In this document: positions 1 to 13,500 of the stretch, one piece after another
Layout of the letters: every line of letters begins with the position of its first letter
How positions within the stretch are numbered: position 1 is the stretch's first letter
DNA from: Tetracentron sinense
Taxonomy: Eukaryota; Streptophyta; Magnoliopsida; Trochodendrales; Trochodendraceae
Direction of reading: 5' to 3'
DNA length: 64,000 bases
NCBI GenBank assembly: GCA_015143295.1
Contig: CM026573.1
Coordinates: 8,213,934-8,277,933, forward strand
Position numbers and translations under genes: made by a program
The notes under the pieces: generated by a model
The model's database searches: none
The model's input: the letters and a program-made list of their open reading frames with translations, nothing else
What the model was told of the DNA's origin: nothing

Positions 1-1518
1 AGGACGTTCTTTTTCTTCAGGCAAATCTTTCCTTTGTACAACATGAACATCATAAGATCCAGTCAAGAGAACTTCCGAGGAAAATGAAATAATGAGGACT
101 TTTACATAAGTCTTAGATTCTTTCAAATAAATAAAAATAGACTTTAAACCTTCTTGAAAGATAGTCTTCATCTTGATCTTGATCTTCCAGCTTGAATATG
201 TTTTCATGATCTTTATTTTTATCATGATCTAACTTGGACTTTGGGATTGATCCTAAATTCAACTTTGAATATGGATGATTCTTCTTGATTGGTTCATCTT
301 GGACATGTCGAATCTTTTCCATACATCATGCTTTGAATGTTGGACTAATATTCTTGTAATCTGAATTTTACATAAATTTCATGGAAACATTAGTACCAAA
401 ATGATCATTTCATTATTATGTTATCATCAAAATTATTAAAAATACACAGGATTGTAACCTTTATGCTAACATTCTAGTCGCAGACATGTTCATCATGAAC
501 TTTTATATTAAATAGTAGAGGAGCTATGAGATTATATCGGAATATGAGCAATGCTATAATTGTCTTAAATGTTCTAACACATCTTCTTGTCCACACAAAA
601 CAGTAGATTTCCCATTTACGCAAGCAGTTGAAGCAACCACCGTGCAAAGCATCAATTACCCATTATGTCGTCCAGCCTGTTCTTTCTGAAAAGTGTTGAA
701 ACTTATATTTTGTTTAGGAACATATTTGGGCTAGATTTCTTGAATAGATTGACAAAAATGGCTTAGAATGTGCCTGCAAATTGAGTCGAGTTTTATTGTA
801 ATATACAAAGAGTCACCCCTACTTGGTAGAATATCTTATGGTCAGATAGGCAACGGGAATTGTTTAGAAGAAAAAAAAAAGACAAATATTATGACAAAAA
901 AAGTATTTCTTTTTTATCTTCTTTCAAGCACAGCTTGGCTCGGAGGGTATGGCTTGGACCTAGTCAGTTCATGCCCTTCGATGGCTTGGGCCAGACCCTT
1001 ACAAGTGATGGCTGAGCTTGGACAGACCCGCCCAAGCATGGCCCATTGACAGCCCTAATCAAACCCGTTAATAGGGCAAGTCACCTTGCACAAAGGTGAC
1101 ATGTGTCCCATTAAACCCAGTTGATCAACACTAACTCGTAGAGTTAATGCTACCCTTTGGTTTTAGAAAGAAAAAAAAGATACAAACTGGGGGGAAGAAA
1201 CTGGCAAAACCATACAGCTGTCGGGACACATGTTGCAATCCTGTAACGACAAGACAAAAACTATCCGGTTGCTGTCATAGAAGATCCGGAGTGTTATAAT
1301 ATGAATGGAAAAGCATGAGCAATTCATACTTTCCCGATGACTATACAGTGGATGAGAATTTACATAATTGACTTGAAACCCCAGGCAGTTACATTATTAC
1401 ATACTCTAAAATCTTCTCTGACCAGAGCAAAGGACCATGTCAATTTTCCCAAATTGAGGCCCATCCCATGGTATTACCTTCAAAAATAACATTTGGACAG
1501 AACCATTACAAGGATAAA
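1..1518. other. Intergenic flank downstream of the RCC1-like gene
   Basis: AT-rich DNA between the window edge and the RCC1-like stop codon. A short minus-strand open frame at 113-322 is charged and low in complexity and matches nothing I recognise. The only structured piece is the transposon remnant near 900-1057, listed separately. The 3' UTR and polyadenylation site of the RCC1-like gene should lie in the last few hundred bases, but I see no unambiguous signal. Confidence 0.5.
900..1057. repeat. hAT-like MITE remnant (GGGC-word type)
   Basis: The stretch repeats short words such as gcttgg and ggccca and ends in cccattgacagccctaa. That is the usual terminus of a plant non-autonomous hAT type whose other end reads like its complement (TAGGGNTGTCAATGGG). 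The left end is not clear, so only the right terminus is supported. A related copy lies at 34139-34361. Confidence 0.35.
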
Positions 1519-4500
1519 TCAAGTCTGAGAAGGTGGCCAGACTGTTCTTATGGCAAACGTGAACCCGCTTCCGCAGAAAATGTTGAAACCAGTATCGTTT
1601 TGAAGCTCATGTCCTAGGTTTATTACCTGTGGGCTGGTTTGATCATGTGTATTCCCCAAGCCAAGCTGTCCGTGTTCGCCCCAACCCCATGTCATTATTA
1701 CTCCATTCTCTGCAATCACAATACACACGTGCTAAAGTGAATCAGCACAACCTGCATTTTGTCCATAAAATCCAAAAAGGGGGGGGGGGGGGGAAGTGAC
1801 TTGCCTGTTACTAGAGCGGAGTGCTCTGCTCCGGCTGCAATGTGCATGACTTTTATCCCATTAAGACCAGGTACTTTGTCGAGAATGGGTTCCATGGAAT
1901 CTCCTGAAATATCAAACCATAAATCACTATACCATAGTACTGAATAAGATGGACAATTGGCCAAAATGAAGACAAGGGGTAACTACTAATTATGAGCATC
2001 ACATGACTGGTATGAATTTTGCAATCTAATTGCTAACTGAATTTAGTTTAAAGAGAAGAATTAAGATGTGTACTTATTTCATTATGTAATCTTTTTAACC
2101 TAATCACCCTCACAGAGAGCCATTGCACTCTTATCACTTGATAAAATCTAATCAACCAGCAAGAATTACCATTTCTGATGACCTTCAAGAGTTTTTCTCT
2201 TCAATTTAATATGCCTACACCAGAATATATCATAGCCACTCGAATCAATGAGTGTCATTTGGTCCTGGGTGATAAATACCTGTGTTTCTTCGCACCTCCT
2301 GGAGAATATATCAGTTGTAAAGAATTGATTGACCTTTTGAAGGACTAGTTAACAGGCCGGGCCGGTTAGAAGTACATAATCAGATGCTTATTAAATGAGG
2401 ATAGATCTGGTCTGATTTATAATAAACAGTATCTACCATCAATACACAAAATATCAGAACACTTGAAGCATGTGCGTGAGGTCAAGACCCTGCCATTCAA
2501 TGGGTAGCACCTGAGATACTACTAGTCAAAAACAAATTCAATACAACAATCATAATTTCATAACCATCAAACTATCTGATTCTTTATATGATCTGAAAAA
2601 AGAAAATATCGGCAAACAGTTACATATGACGTGATAGGATGGTTATGATCATGTTGGTTTCTTTACTAGATAATCTCATTGAAAAGAAACAAAACCATAC
2701 TAACGAAGTTCTCCGATTTTTTAAAAATATCGGAATAAATCGTAGTTTTTTCATCAAATGATTAATTCAGGAAGTATTTGCAACTTTTCAAAAAGTAGCG
2801 AATTTCGTGAACTAAAAGCGAATTATTCACAACTTTTTGAAACACTTGGACAAGAATATGACATATATTTGTTTATTCTTTTCATAGTAATCTTATTTTT
2901 ATTTCTTTTATCTTTCCCAACCCCTTACCCAATTTTTTCTTCCAAATTTTGCCCATTTTGTCCTAATTTTTCCATGGCCGAATAATTCCCAAACTCCAAC
3001 TTGGTGACTATGGACCCATCAAATGGTTGGTTTCTTTACCTAGATAATATCCTTGATCAGACCCTATCAAATGGTTGGTTCATACCTCATACACCCACTG
3101 TCCTGAAATTCCATTTATTGATGCTATTTAGAATCTAAAATATAGATTTATTACCCATTACATAAAACAGAGAAAAGAAGATAAAAAACACCCCTTCATT
3201 CTGACCAAGTGTAATGATGCCATGATCATCACTCTTCAGCACGGCTGCAAGTATCTAAGCTCATGACATCGCTTGCATGGTTCAAGTCATCTGTATCTTT
3301 AAAAAGTCATCTGTATCTTAAAAACCAAAATTAAGCAAATATGGGTGCTTACCATCTGAGCTAGTACATGGAGTCCGATGTACAGAGGGAGGCTGCTTCA
3401 AGCTCATTTTTTGAGGATCACTAAGCATCCCATGTTGGTTGCCACCGAGCATAAGCACTTCGTTGTCACCTTTGTAAGATACCAAAGAACGCTTTTAGCA
3501 AAGTCATACACCATTTTTATTTTTTTTTGGATAATACACCATTGTTAATCTGGGAATCCAGAGACATTTGGATAAAATGAAATTAAAAAAAAAAGAAGTA
3601 TACATTTACCTGTTAATAGTAAAGCGTGATTCCAGCCAAGAGCAACTTGAGAGAACCTCAAATGTGAAGATAAAATTTGGGGAAGGTAAGCATCTTTAGT
3701 GCCACTGAACCCTCTGCCCCAAGTGTACAGATGTCCATCAGCTGATGCAATGATGACGTAGAAATTAATGGAGAGAGAACAATTGATCTGGAATTGTTTA
3801 TGACACGTGAGGCCCCTCAAATCATCGAACCAGATGTTCAATTGATAGACCACCTGCTGAAGAAAGTATAGCCCAAAACCAGAATAGAGACTTCTCATTG
3901 CCCCATGTGCGAACTTTTCTTTCTCAGATCTTAACTATTTTTCCCCTAAGCTTTAGCAGATCCTCTATCAAGTCTTATTTTTGGGTAAACCCTATCCAAA
4001 ACTTTCACTGATTTCATGGTCTGGGTTGATGAGCTGGTGAGTGACATGTTTAGTGTCTGGGCACGGTTCATTGGAGATGATGAACCTCAGACCCTTCATA
4101 GGTTTTCGCTTAAAATAAACAGTTTCACTATTACTGACGCATTATGCAAAAAATAATTTGAGGAACTCACCAGACAGTGCAGCACTATGATCTCCATTTG
4201 CACCAATGCTAATTATCTCAACATCTTCAAATCCAAAAATAATTTGAGGAAGACTTAATGATTTGATCCTATCCTTGGAAATACCCAGTTGACCACGCTT
4301 TCCAGAACCGAATCCATAAACTTGATCTCCTGAAGGACCTGCATCAGAGTGAGATCAATTCATTAATGCTTGAGGTGCTTGAGAGTGATTTGGATCAAAC
4401 TTCCTTAACATTTAAATTTTGCTTTCCCTTTGTCCTTTTTTTTCTTTTTGGCTATGTAATGACTGCTAAAGGGAAAAAATAATAATAATAATAATAAAAG

Positions 4501-7500
4501 AAACTACACAAGGTGCAAAAATTCCTTACCAGATTAGCCAGAAATTAGGCAATAACATTTGACAATTAATGTACCTCGACCCTATTTATGTTTTAGAGTG
4601 ATCTCAATTCATTAATGCTTGAGAGTGATTGGGATCAAACTTCATTCAAATTTAAATTTGGCATTTCCTTTGTCATTTTTTTTTTCTTTCTTTTTTGGCT
4701 ATATGGTGACTGTTAAAGGAAAAAAAGAAAGAAAGAAAAGAAATTACACAAGGTGCAAAAATTCCTTACTAGTTACTAACTTACTATATAAAACATTGCC
4801 TACCATACATTAACGGTTTAGCAAAAAATTTGGCAAAATTCAAGCCATCCCTCTACAGTTTTGCATTTACCCTTCTTAGTTTCATCAATTGATAATACTT
4901 TATTGCAAGGTCGCTAAATCGTAATCGAATCGTAAAACCGTTTTAGGACCGATTCGAATCAAATCAGGATTCAAATCGTAAATCGTAAGATTCAATCCAT
5001 TTTTTTTAAAAAATAGTTTAAAAAATTACAAAATAAATCAGAAAAATTGAATAATCCATTATTCAAAAGATTCCATTCATATCTATTGATAAAAAAATTA
5101 GTAATGAACATTTCATTGCATACGCTATAAAAAACACGAATGAACTTCATAAAAAGAAATATAACCTCCAAATCATTAAAGACAAATCAATAAAAGTAAA
5201 CTCATATAATCATGTTGTACGAGTTCAAGTATCAAAAGATTTGTACAATTAAAAAAACAAATAAAATAAACTATCAAGTTCTCCCAGAGTCCAACTCTCC
5301 AACTCCATGCTCTTTCTTCTTCCTCCTTTCTTCTTTTTTCTTTTTCTTCTTTTTCTCGTTTCACAACAACAAAGAGAACCCTAATAGGGGTTTTGGCATG
5401 TCCGTAACAGAGGTTTTCTTGTTTCTTCACTCTTCCTAAAAGACATAAAGTATCTTAAGTATCGGTCGTATCGGTCCGTAACAGGGGTTTCGTGCTCGAA
5501 TCGCATAAATCATACAATTTAAATCGCAATCTAAATGGGATTTACCCAATTAAGATTTTCACCTGCGATTTGAATCGCCTAAGATTCGATCCAAATCGTA
5601 ACACTCGAATCACAAATCGCAAGGATTTAACAATCATGCTTCATCAGCAAATATCATACACCTCAGGACCTTCTCTTAATAGATATTCAATTCATCTATA
5701 TTAAATAAAAGATATGGACTCATAACTAACCCCTTATGTAAATCTATTATCACAAGGAGCTCATTTGTCTCACCCAAGGCTTTAAACTTTGATATCTTTT
5801 TTTTCTTTTTTGATCGGTAAACTTTGATATCTTAGGAAGTGAATATTTCGTGAAAATTTATGTCAGTCTGAAAATATTTTAAAATTTTTGGAAACCATTG
5901 AAACATTATGAAAACTATAGAAATATGAACGTGTATAGTTATTATAAGAAATGAAAAAATAAGTATAAATACACACTCATAACACATTGTGTAAGAAAAA
6001 ATAAGCATTTTGCAATAGGAAAAGTGAGAAAAATAACATGTGGCATAATTATCGTGCGTAGCTGAAACTTTAAAAGTCAAAGTTACACACAATAAATGGT
6101 CTGTAGTCAAGGTTACAAAGTAATTCATCCCAAAAAAGGAATAAAATATCAACATAACACATGAATCATACGACTTATATCCATATAGAGTTATGATGTG
6201 GCTTGAATATTGTTTTTCATTCTACAAATATTATTTTATTAAGAAAATATTTATAAATGCATAAAATAGACATGCATATGTTGATCTTAAGGTTCCCTGA
6301 TTCATTTAGTTAATTAAAAAATTATATAATTTATTATTAGAATAATATTTTTCATTCAAATAAACATATATTTTTTTTTTATTATGAATAACCCGCAAGA
6401 ACCGGGGGCGACTCAAGAGGAGGCGCCGCTGGCTCCAGAACCGGAACCTGCAGAAGTTCCCCAACATGAGGAACTTTGAAGGTCCATTCACACTCTAATT
6501 AAAGAGCAACTTCGGGGCAGTACAATAGTTTTTTTATCGATTCAATAAAATTTTTAATTATGATCGGTTTCATTCAAATAATAATAAAAAAAATTGTTTT
6601 TATATCAGTAAAATAGTTTAATAACAATAACCAACCCGTTGGAGTCCTTAGCAATATTTTAAATGGCGAAGGCATGAGGCAAGGCATTAGGAGTTAGGAC
6701 ATCTAGAGGCATAAGCCTTAAGCTTCATGTTCCCTCATTTTATAAATAAATGAAAAAATTAACCAAAAGTTTAAAAAAAATAAAAATAAAGTATATATAT
6801 GTATATATTATCATCAATGTCTTATCTCAAATACTTGGGGTCAACAACACGAATTTTCTCCTGGCATTCCATTCTATTAAAAGTTATAATTTCACTTAAA
6901 TCATGTGGCATTCCAATTCTATTAAAAGCTATAACTTCACTTAAATCATGAATTATCAAATCTTTCTACAACATATATGTGTGTGTGTGTGTGTGTGAAC
7001 TGCGAAGTACCATATAAATAATCCCACCATCATATAGAAGAGAAATAAACTTAAAAGCGGCAAACAAAAACTACAATTTAAATATACTTTTTGTTCATAT
7101 ACATATAAGGAATTGAGAGGCAGATGGTGTTCAGTTATTAGTTCATGTGGAAAAGTTTGAATCCCAACCAACAACTACAATGAAGTCACGAAAAAAATAA
7201 AATGAAAACAATAAATTTATTTACATATTTATGAGGCTAGAACCATATTGTTGGTAATGCATAAGGCGTACGCCTCAAGTATAAAGCGAGCATCAAAGCG
7301 TAAGGCGTGCACCTCATGTGAATCTCACACTTTAAGGCGTAAGCCTCATAGGATTTAAGCCTCAAGGTTGAGCCTCAAGGAGATTTTAAATTTTATTGAA
7401 AACTTAATCAAATGCGCAAAGATTAAAAATACGGTTGTTTTTGGGGATGTATCAGTTCCAACCAAAACCTATACGTATTTATTTCGGTTTCGGACAATAA

Positions 7501-10500
7501 TTATAATTTTTTCTTTCGGGAAAAATCAAATCAAATTTTTTTAAAACAAATCAAATGAGTTACAGGATCCAAATTTACCAAATATATAGTCATGGGATGT
7601 GACACAAAAACAAAGCAGCAATAATTATACAATGAATTAAAAACATAAATAACTAATAAACAATATGTATCACCTATTTCATATCAGTATAAATATCGTA
7701 CTAGGGCTACTGAAACCTATACTTATTATCCATTTTGAATCGATTTCGGTTTTATTTTATTTCTACGCAAAGGAGTGTTCAATTTTGACCATAAGCCAAA
7801 AAAAGGTGTTCAAAAATGAAAAAATGAGGAGAACCAAGAGTTTGACACAACTTGTACCAAAACAAGTGTATTTTTATGCCTATGTAATATTTCGGTACAA
7901 ATGATGAAAAAGAATGTACTGAAACATTAGAAATTATGTTTAGAAAGATCGAAGTTTAAGTTGAATGTAAGTTTCGTGTTGATACCATGAAAATAGAAAC
8001 ATTTTGTAAGTAAAAATAGAAAATGTATCGCTTTTTAAAACCATGGTCTCACCACAATTGTTCTCACAGTAATTATTGCCCCCTCATGCATATCTTTAAT
8101 GATCAATATATTTATGTGAATCCTTTCTTCCCCAACATACACCAGTGAGGCAGTGACCAAACTAATTCTTTAGGGATCCTATCATATGCTTGTTTTAAGT
8201 TAATACATATCATATTGGGATATTTCATCATCTCCCTAAACTTTTCCATCAAATGTCTAAGAAGATTGCCTCGGTAGTAGACTTTCCTGAAAAGCATCCA
8301 AATTGATTTTCTAAAATCCTAGTTACTTATCTTAATATTCTCTCTATGGACCGCATAATATCCTTCCTCTAAGTTAATAAATAGCATATGGAAATTTTCT
8401 TCCTCTTCTTAAACTTCTCCATCAAATGTCTGAGAAGAGTCGAAGACAGTTTCCATTAAATGTCTAAGACGACAGGCTTAGTAGTAGACCTTCCCAACTA
8501 GTATTCAAATTGGTTTTCCAAAATCCCAGTTACTTGTCTTAATATATGTTCCATCACCCTCGCCCATAATTTCATAATATGGGTCATGAATTTGATATGT
8601 CGATTAATTGTACAATTTGGACCATAGTTTCCGGGAAGCTATGTCCAAGGTGGGAAGCTCGTTTCCCAAACTCGCTTCCGCTCGCTTCCATCAAGTCCCA
8701 TTTAGTGGTCAAAGGGGGCTATATATCTAGGAAGTAATAGGATAGACCTGAGTCTAAAGCTTATGACATAGATCTTAAGCAAGTATCCTTAGATTGAAAC
8801 CCAAGGTTGTATGGAACCTACTTCTCCAAATATCTCATGTAAGATAAAATTTTAAGCATTATTGGTCATCCTAATATAATGGGAACGAGCATTAATATCT
8901 ATTTCTCGTTTCCCGTTTCCTAAGAATTTTTTGAGTCTTGCTTCCTGCTTCTCGCTTTCGCTTTGCTTCTCGCTTTCGCTTCTCGGTTTGGTAACTATGA
9001 TTTGGACATCTCGTTTATTCTTGTATATAGGTAACACAATACTTTTCCTTTTTGTCCAACATTTTTCTAGATTTCAAATATTATTACACAACTTCGTAAG
9101 TGTGGAGATATGAATATCACCTATACATCTCTACACTTCAATTGGAATGTCATCTGATCACAAAGTCTTTCCTATCCTCATCCTATTAAGAGCTTCTTTC
9201 ACTTTGGTTATCCTAATTTTAGGACAATAGTAATATTCCGTGATCTCCATTGAGTTAGTGTCTCCACATGGTTTGAGACCCTATGTGCAGCATTTATTTA
9301 GTAGTAACTTTTGAAAAGATCCTGTTAATCTCTTCCTCCTTCACTAAGACTCTCAAATCGCCACTCTTAATGCATCTAATATGATCAATGTCCCTAATTT
9401 TCCTCTCCCTAATTCTCACAAATTTATAGGCATTTTTTCACTCTCTCTCTTATGTCGAGCTAATTGTATAAGTCATCATATGCCTTATATTTGCTTGGCT
9501 TGACTTACTATTTTTTAGCTTCTCTTTCAGCAGTTTTATATTGTTCTAGGTTTTACTAACTTCTAGTTCCTCGGCAAGTCAGGTCTTTTAACCTCATCAC
9601 TTCACTGCCAATTTTTTGTATGAGATTGCTTTTTTCCTTTTAGATTCCCCTAAAACCTATTTTCTAATATTTAAATACAATTAGTGATTTCATTCCACAT
9701 CTTTGTAGAATTTGTTTTAAAGTCCCACGTTTTCCTTACTTTATCTAAAAGCAATCTGATGTGGACATCAGAGGCTTAGATCGTGCTTTCGATGTAGATC
9801 CACCGCATGGTGTCAAAAATCATCTCAATTCGGTCAACTTTGGCCAAATTGAGTCAACTTTCATGGTATCCGAAGTAAAATCCACTTGTATGTTAAAAAT
9901 AGTGGACTTTGTTGTAAACTTCGACATAAATAGAAAAAAAGTGTTGGAAAATTACAGAACATCGGTGGAAGTTTACCGAAGTTTATAGAAAAAGTCTTGT
10001 AAACTTGAAGGTCATTTAAGTTTTAACTTAAAATGGTAATGCTAGTTCCACTCGCTTTAAACTTACTTTCTTCATAAGGAAAGACATGTGTCCCTAGCAT
10101 TAACCTTATTATAATTATAATTAGCTCTAAGAGAGAGTGTTGCTATCATTAACCTTATTATAAATTATAATTTTATTATTAGTGTGTGGTTAGCATTAAA
10201 CTTATTATAAATTATAATTTTATTATTCTAATAATTTTATTATTAGTATATTATGCCCATAAGGGTTTTTTAGTGCAATTAAAAAATTAAATAATTTTTT
10301 AATAGTTTTTCATAAATTATAAATTTGTTAACTACCCATCTCCTCTTCACATATTGATTAAAACATTGAGTTCATCAATTGTAAATTGAAATAGATTTAG
10401 AAACTAAATTTAATTTCAATTATCAACTTTAATGTGCATTGTCATTCATAAGTTTTGCTAAATTTAATTTCAATTATCAACTTTAATGTGCATAGTCATT

Positions 10501-13500
10501 CATAAGTTTTCAAGTTTCTCAAACAATTAACATGGATAATCATTAAAAATAAAAACAATAAAATGATCTTACATATACTCTTTCACTTGACAAAGAGGAC
10601 AAAATGTAGTTTAAAAATTTGACAATATAGAGAAATATTAAGAAGAAATTATAGCTTGGACAAGTAGACAATGCATGTCACTTAACATTATTCTCATTTA
10701 GGTACTATATGTTTGCATCAGTAATAATGAATTCTAAATCGTATTCATGCTTAAGTATTGAATTTCTAAAGTTTCATCTTAGAATTTCAATTTTTCGTTA
10801 AAGTTTCCAAAACTTCTTTAATTTTTTACATAAAATTTCTTGCACTTCCTTAAACTTCCTCGAATCGTGTCAGCTTCTTTAGTGACCAAAGTTTAATACC
10901 TTGATCTGCATGACGATCCATTCATATAACCCTTACCTTGTCTTTCACGCGGTCTTCCAACGCCTTCCACCACTTGAACTTGGTGGTATCTCAACGGACT
11001 CCTGAAACTAGTCAAATGGAAATCAGACATCTTTCCTTGGCAAAGGATAATGATTCTTTACTGTGATCTTGTTAAGGGCGCGATCATCCTAATCCACGCA
11101 CATGCGCCACGAGCCAACCATTAGATAATGTCTGTGATGGAGATCTACTGTTAGATCGCGATGTGGAGGGAGATCCGCCCTCATATCGAGCGGGAGGATT
11201 CGAGGGCTACGATTAATCCATAAGATAGCGTGGCCTATCATAGATGGCCAACCCCCTTATTAGTTATCTTAGTTTATTTACTTTTATTTTAGTTTATTAG
11301 TATTTGAGATTTTTTTTAGTAATAGTGTTTTAGTAATTATTTAGAATTTGAAGTAATGGCGTTTTAGTAATTAGTTAGATTTAAGGTTTATTCTTTTCTT
11401 ATAAATACTCGTTGGGAATTGAGAATTTATAGAATTTTTATGAATGAAATATGAGAACTTTTTTTGCTTTTGGAATCTCCTGTGAAGGGATAGTGTGAAC
11501 TGTAAAGTTAGGTAACCCTAGATCTCTTCTTCTCCATTGCTATTTTCTGATTTTCCTATGCAAGGCTTTAAAGCCACAAATCCTAGACTATAACCTTTCT
11601 GTTCCCATGCTCAACCGCAACCCCAACAGCTATCTCTACCAGTGTTTTAAAAAGCATGTGAGGCTTCCGCCTCGGGGCGAGGCTTAAGGAAAACGCCTTG
11701 AGGCTTAAACCTCATGAATCACACGGCTCATGCCTTAAAACTTGCTTTATATCTATGGCGTACATCTCTTACATAACTAAAATTAGGTTTCTAGCCATAA
11801 TTAAGACTTCAATGTCTTTTTTTTTTTACTAATTTGTTATTTGTTCCAACTAATTTATATAGAATTTCCTGTATATACGCGTGCACCCACACGAACACAC
11901 ACATTATACACGAATATATATATATATATATCTTTCTCTCTCTCTCTCTCTATATATATATATACTCTAATCTTTCATTAATTTTTTGAATCTTTTTGCA
12001 ATTTTTCTTATATTTTATTTAGTTGTTAAAATGAGAGAGCATAAAGCTTTCTTGTGAGGCTTACGCCTCACGCATCTTGAGGTCCTAACACCTCGCCTCA
12101 CGCCTTCACATTTTAAAACATTGATCCCTGCTCAACCGCAGCCCCTCAATAGCATACCCTTGCTGTCCCTACACTGCTACAGCCTCCCTACCCTTTTTTT
12201 CTGCAAAAGCCACAACCCTCCTCTACATCTATCCTTGCTGCCGCCAGTCCCTATTGGGATTTCCTTTGCCGCCACATGATCCCCACAGTTGCAGCCAGCC
12301 ACCCCAACACTTATTACTCATTCACCTCTTACTGCCGCAGGCCCGCAACATCCACTGGCTGCTCCAGTGAGACTGCAGCCTCCCTAACCCCTGTCCTAAC
12401 TGCTGCATTAATCCCAGCCCTACATCATTGCTGTCTAACCCTCATGCAGCCTTTGATGTGGCTGTAACAGCCCGAATACCTTACCAAACTGCAGATTCTG
12501 TAGTCTTAAAATTTCAGCAATTTAAAGACAGCAATATTCCCTAAAGCCCAACCCTAGACTTTGATTATTCTTGTTATTTTGCTGCCGGTTTGTTTTGCTT
12601 AACCACATTACTATTTAAACACATATCTCACATGCATGTTTCAATCTCAAACATTATTGAGCAGACTAATCATTGAAACCCTCAATTGAATAAGAAATTT
12701 ACATTGATTGTGATCTAAATCCCTAAGCTATTGGAAGTTTTCGCTTCAATTGCAATCACCCAATTTCGTTTGGGAAACCTATTATTGCTGGATTGTGATT
12801 TGACCTAGGACATTAGTAATTCCCTTTGAATTTTTCATTATAATTGTGAAATCTAGGTAGTTTATGATTTTTATTATTATTACAATTAAATTTCTTATCT
12901 CACAATCATGTCATCCTAAGTTAGTTGAATGGTCCTGCATCACAATCACTTTATTGTTAGGTTCCACCACCTTGAGCATTTTTTTTGTTTCACTCATTCT
13001 CTTCCAAGCAAGGTTTAAAAAAAGGATTTCGGACACCGTAACGGACACGGCCGAAACCTTTACGTAACGCCGTTACGTAACGGTTTCGGCCTTTACTTAT
13101 TATTTTTTTCTTTTTTGGTTAAAAAGTCCAAAGAATTCTAATAAATAGAAAAAAAATCGAAAAAAACATAAAATAAATGAGTAACAAGATACTTTTAAAG
13201 CCAATATAAAGCTCAAAATTTAGAAATAAGGAAATCAGATGAGTTGAAGGTTGAAACATACCCGAAATAAAGAACCTGCCTTGGATTCCTTCAAATCTTT
13301 GAATTAAACCTCAAATCAAGTTAATCAATAAAAAACAAAAGGAATTTAGGAAAAAAAATGTACTAAGAATATGTAAAGAAGAAGAGAGGAAGCAAGATGA
13401 GGTTTTAGAATTAGTTTAGGGATTTTCGGAACCCAATCCTACAATCAAATCAAAACCTTTACGTATCGGGCGTTAACGATTTCGGGTATTACGGTTTTGT

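Noticed and set aside
5176-5439. Lys/Glu-rich and Ser/Phe-rich frames on both strands
   Set aside because: Produced by a TTC/GAA tract in the core of the 4906-5638 MITE.
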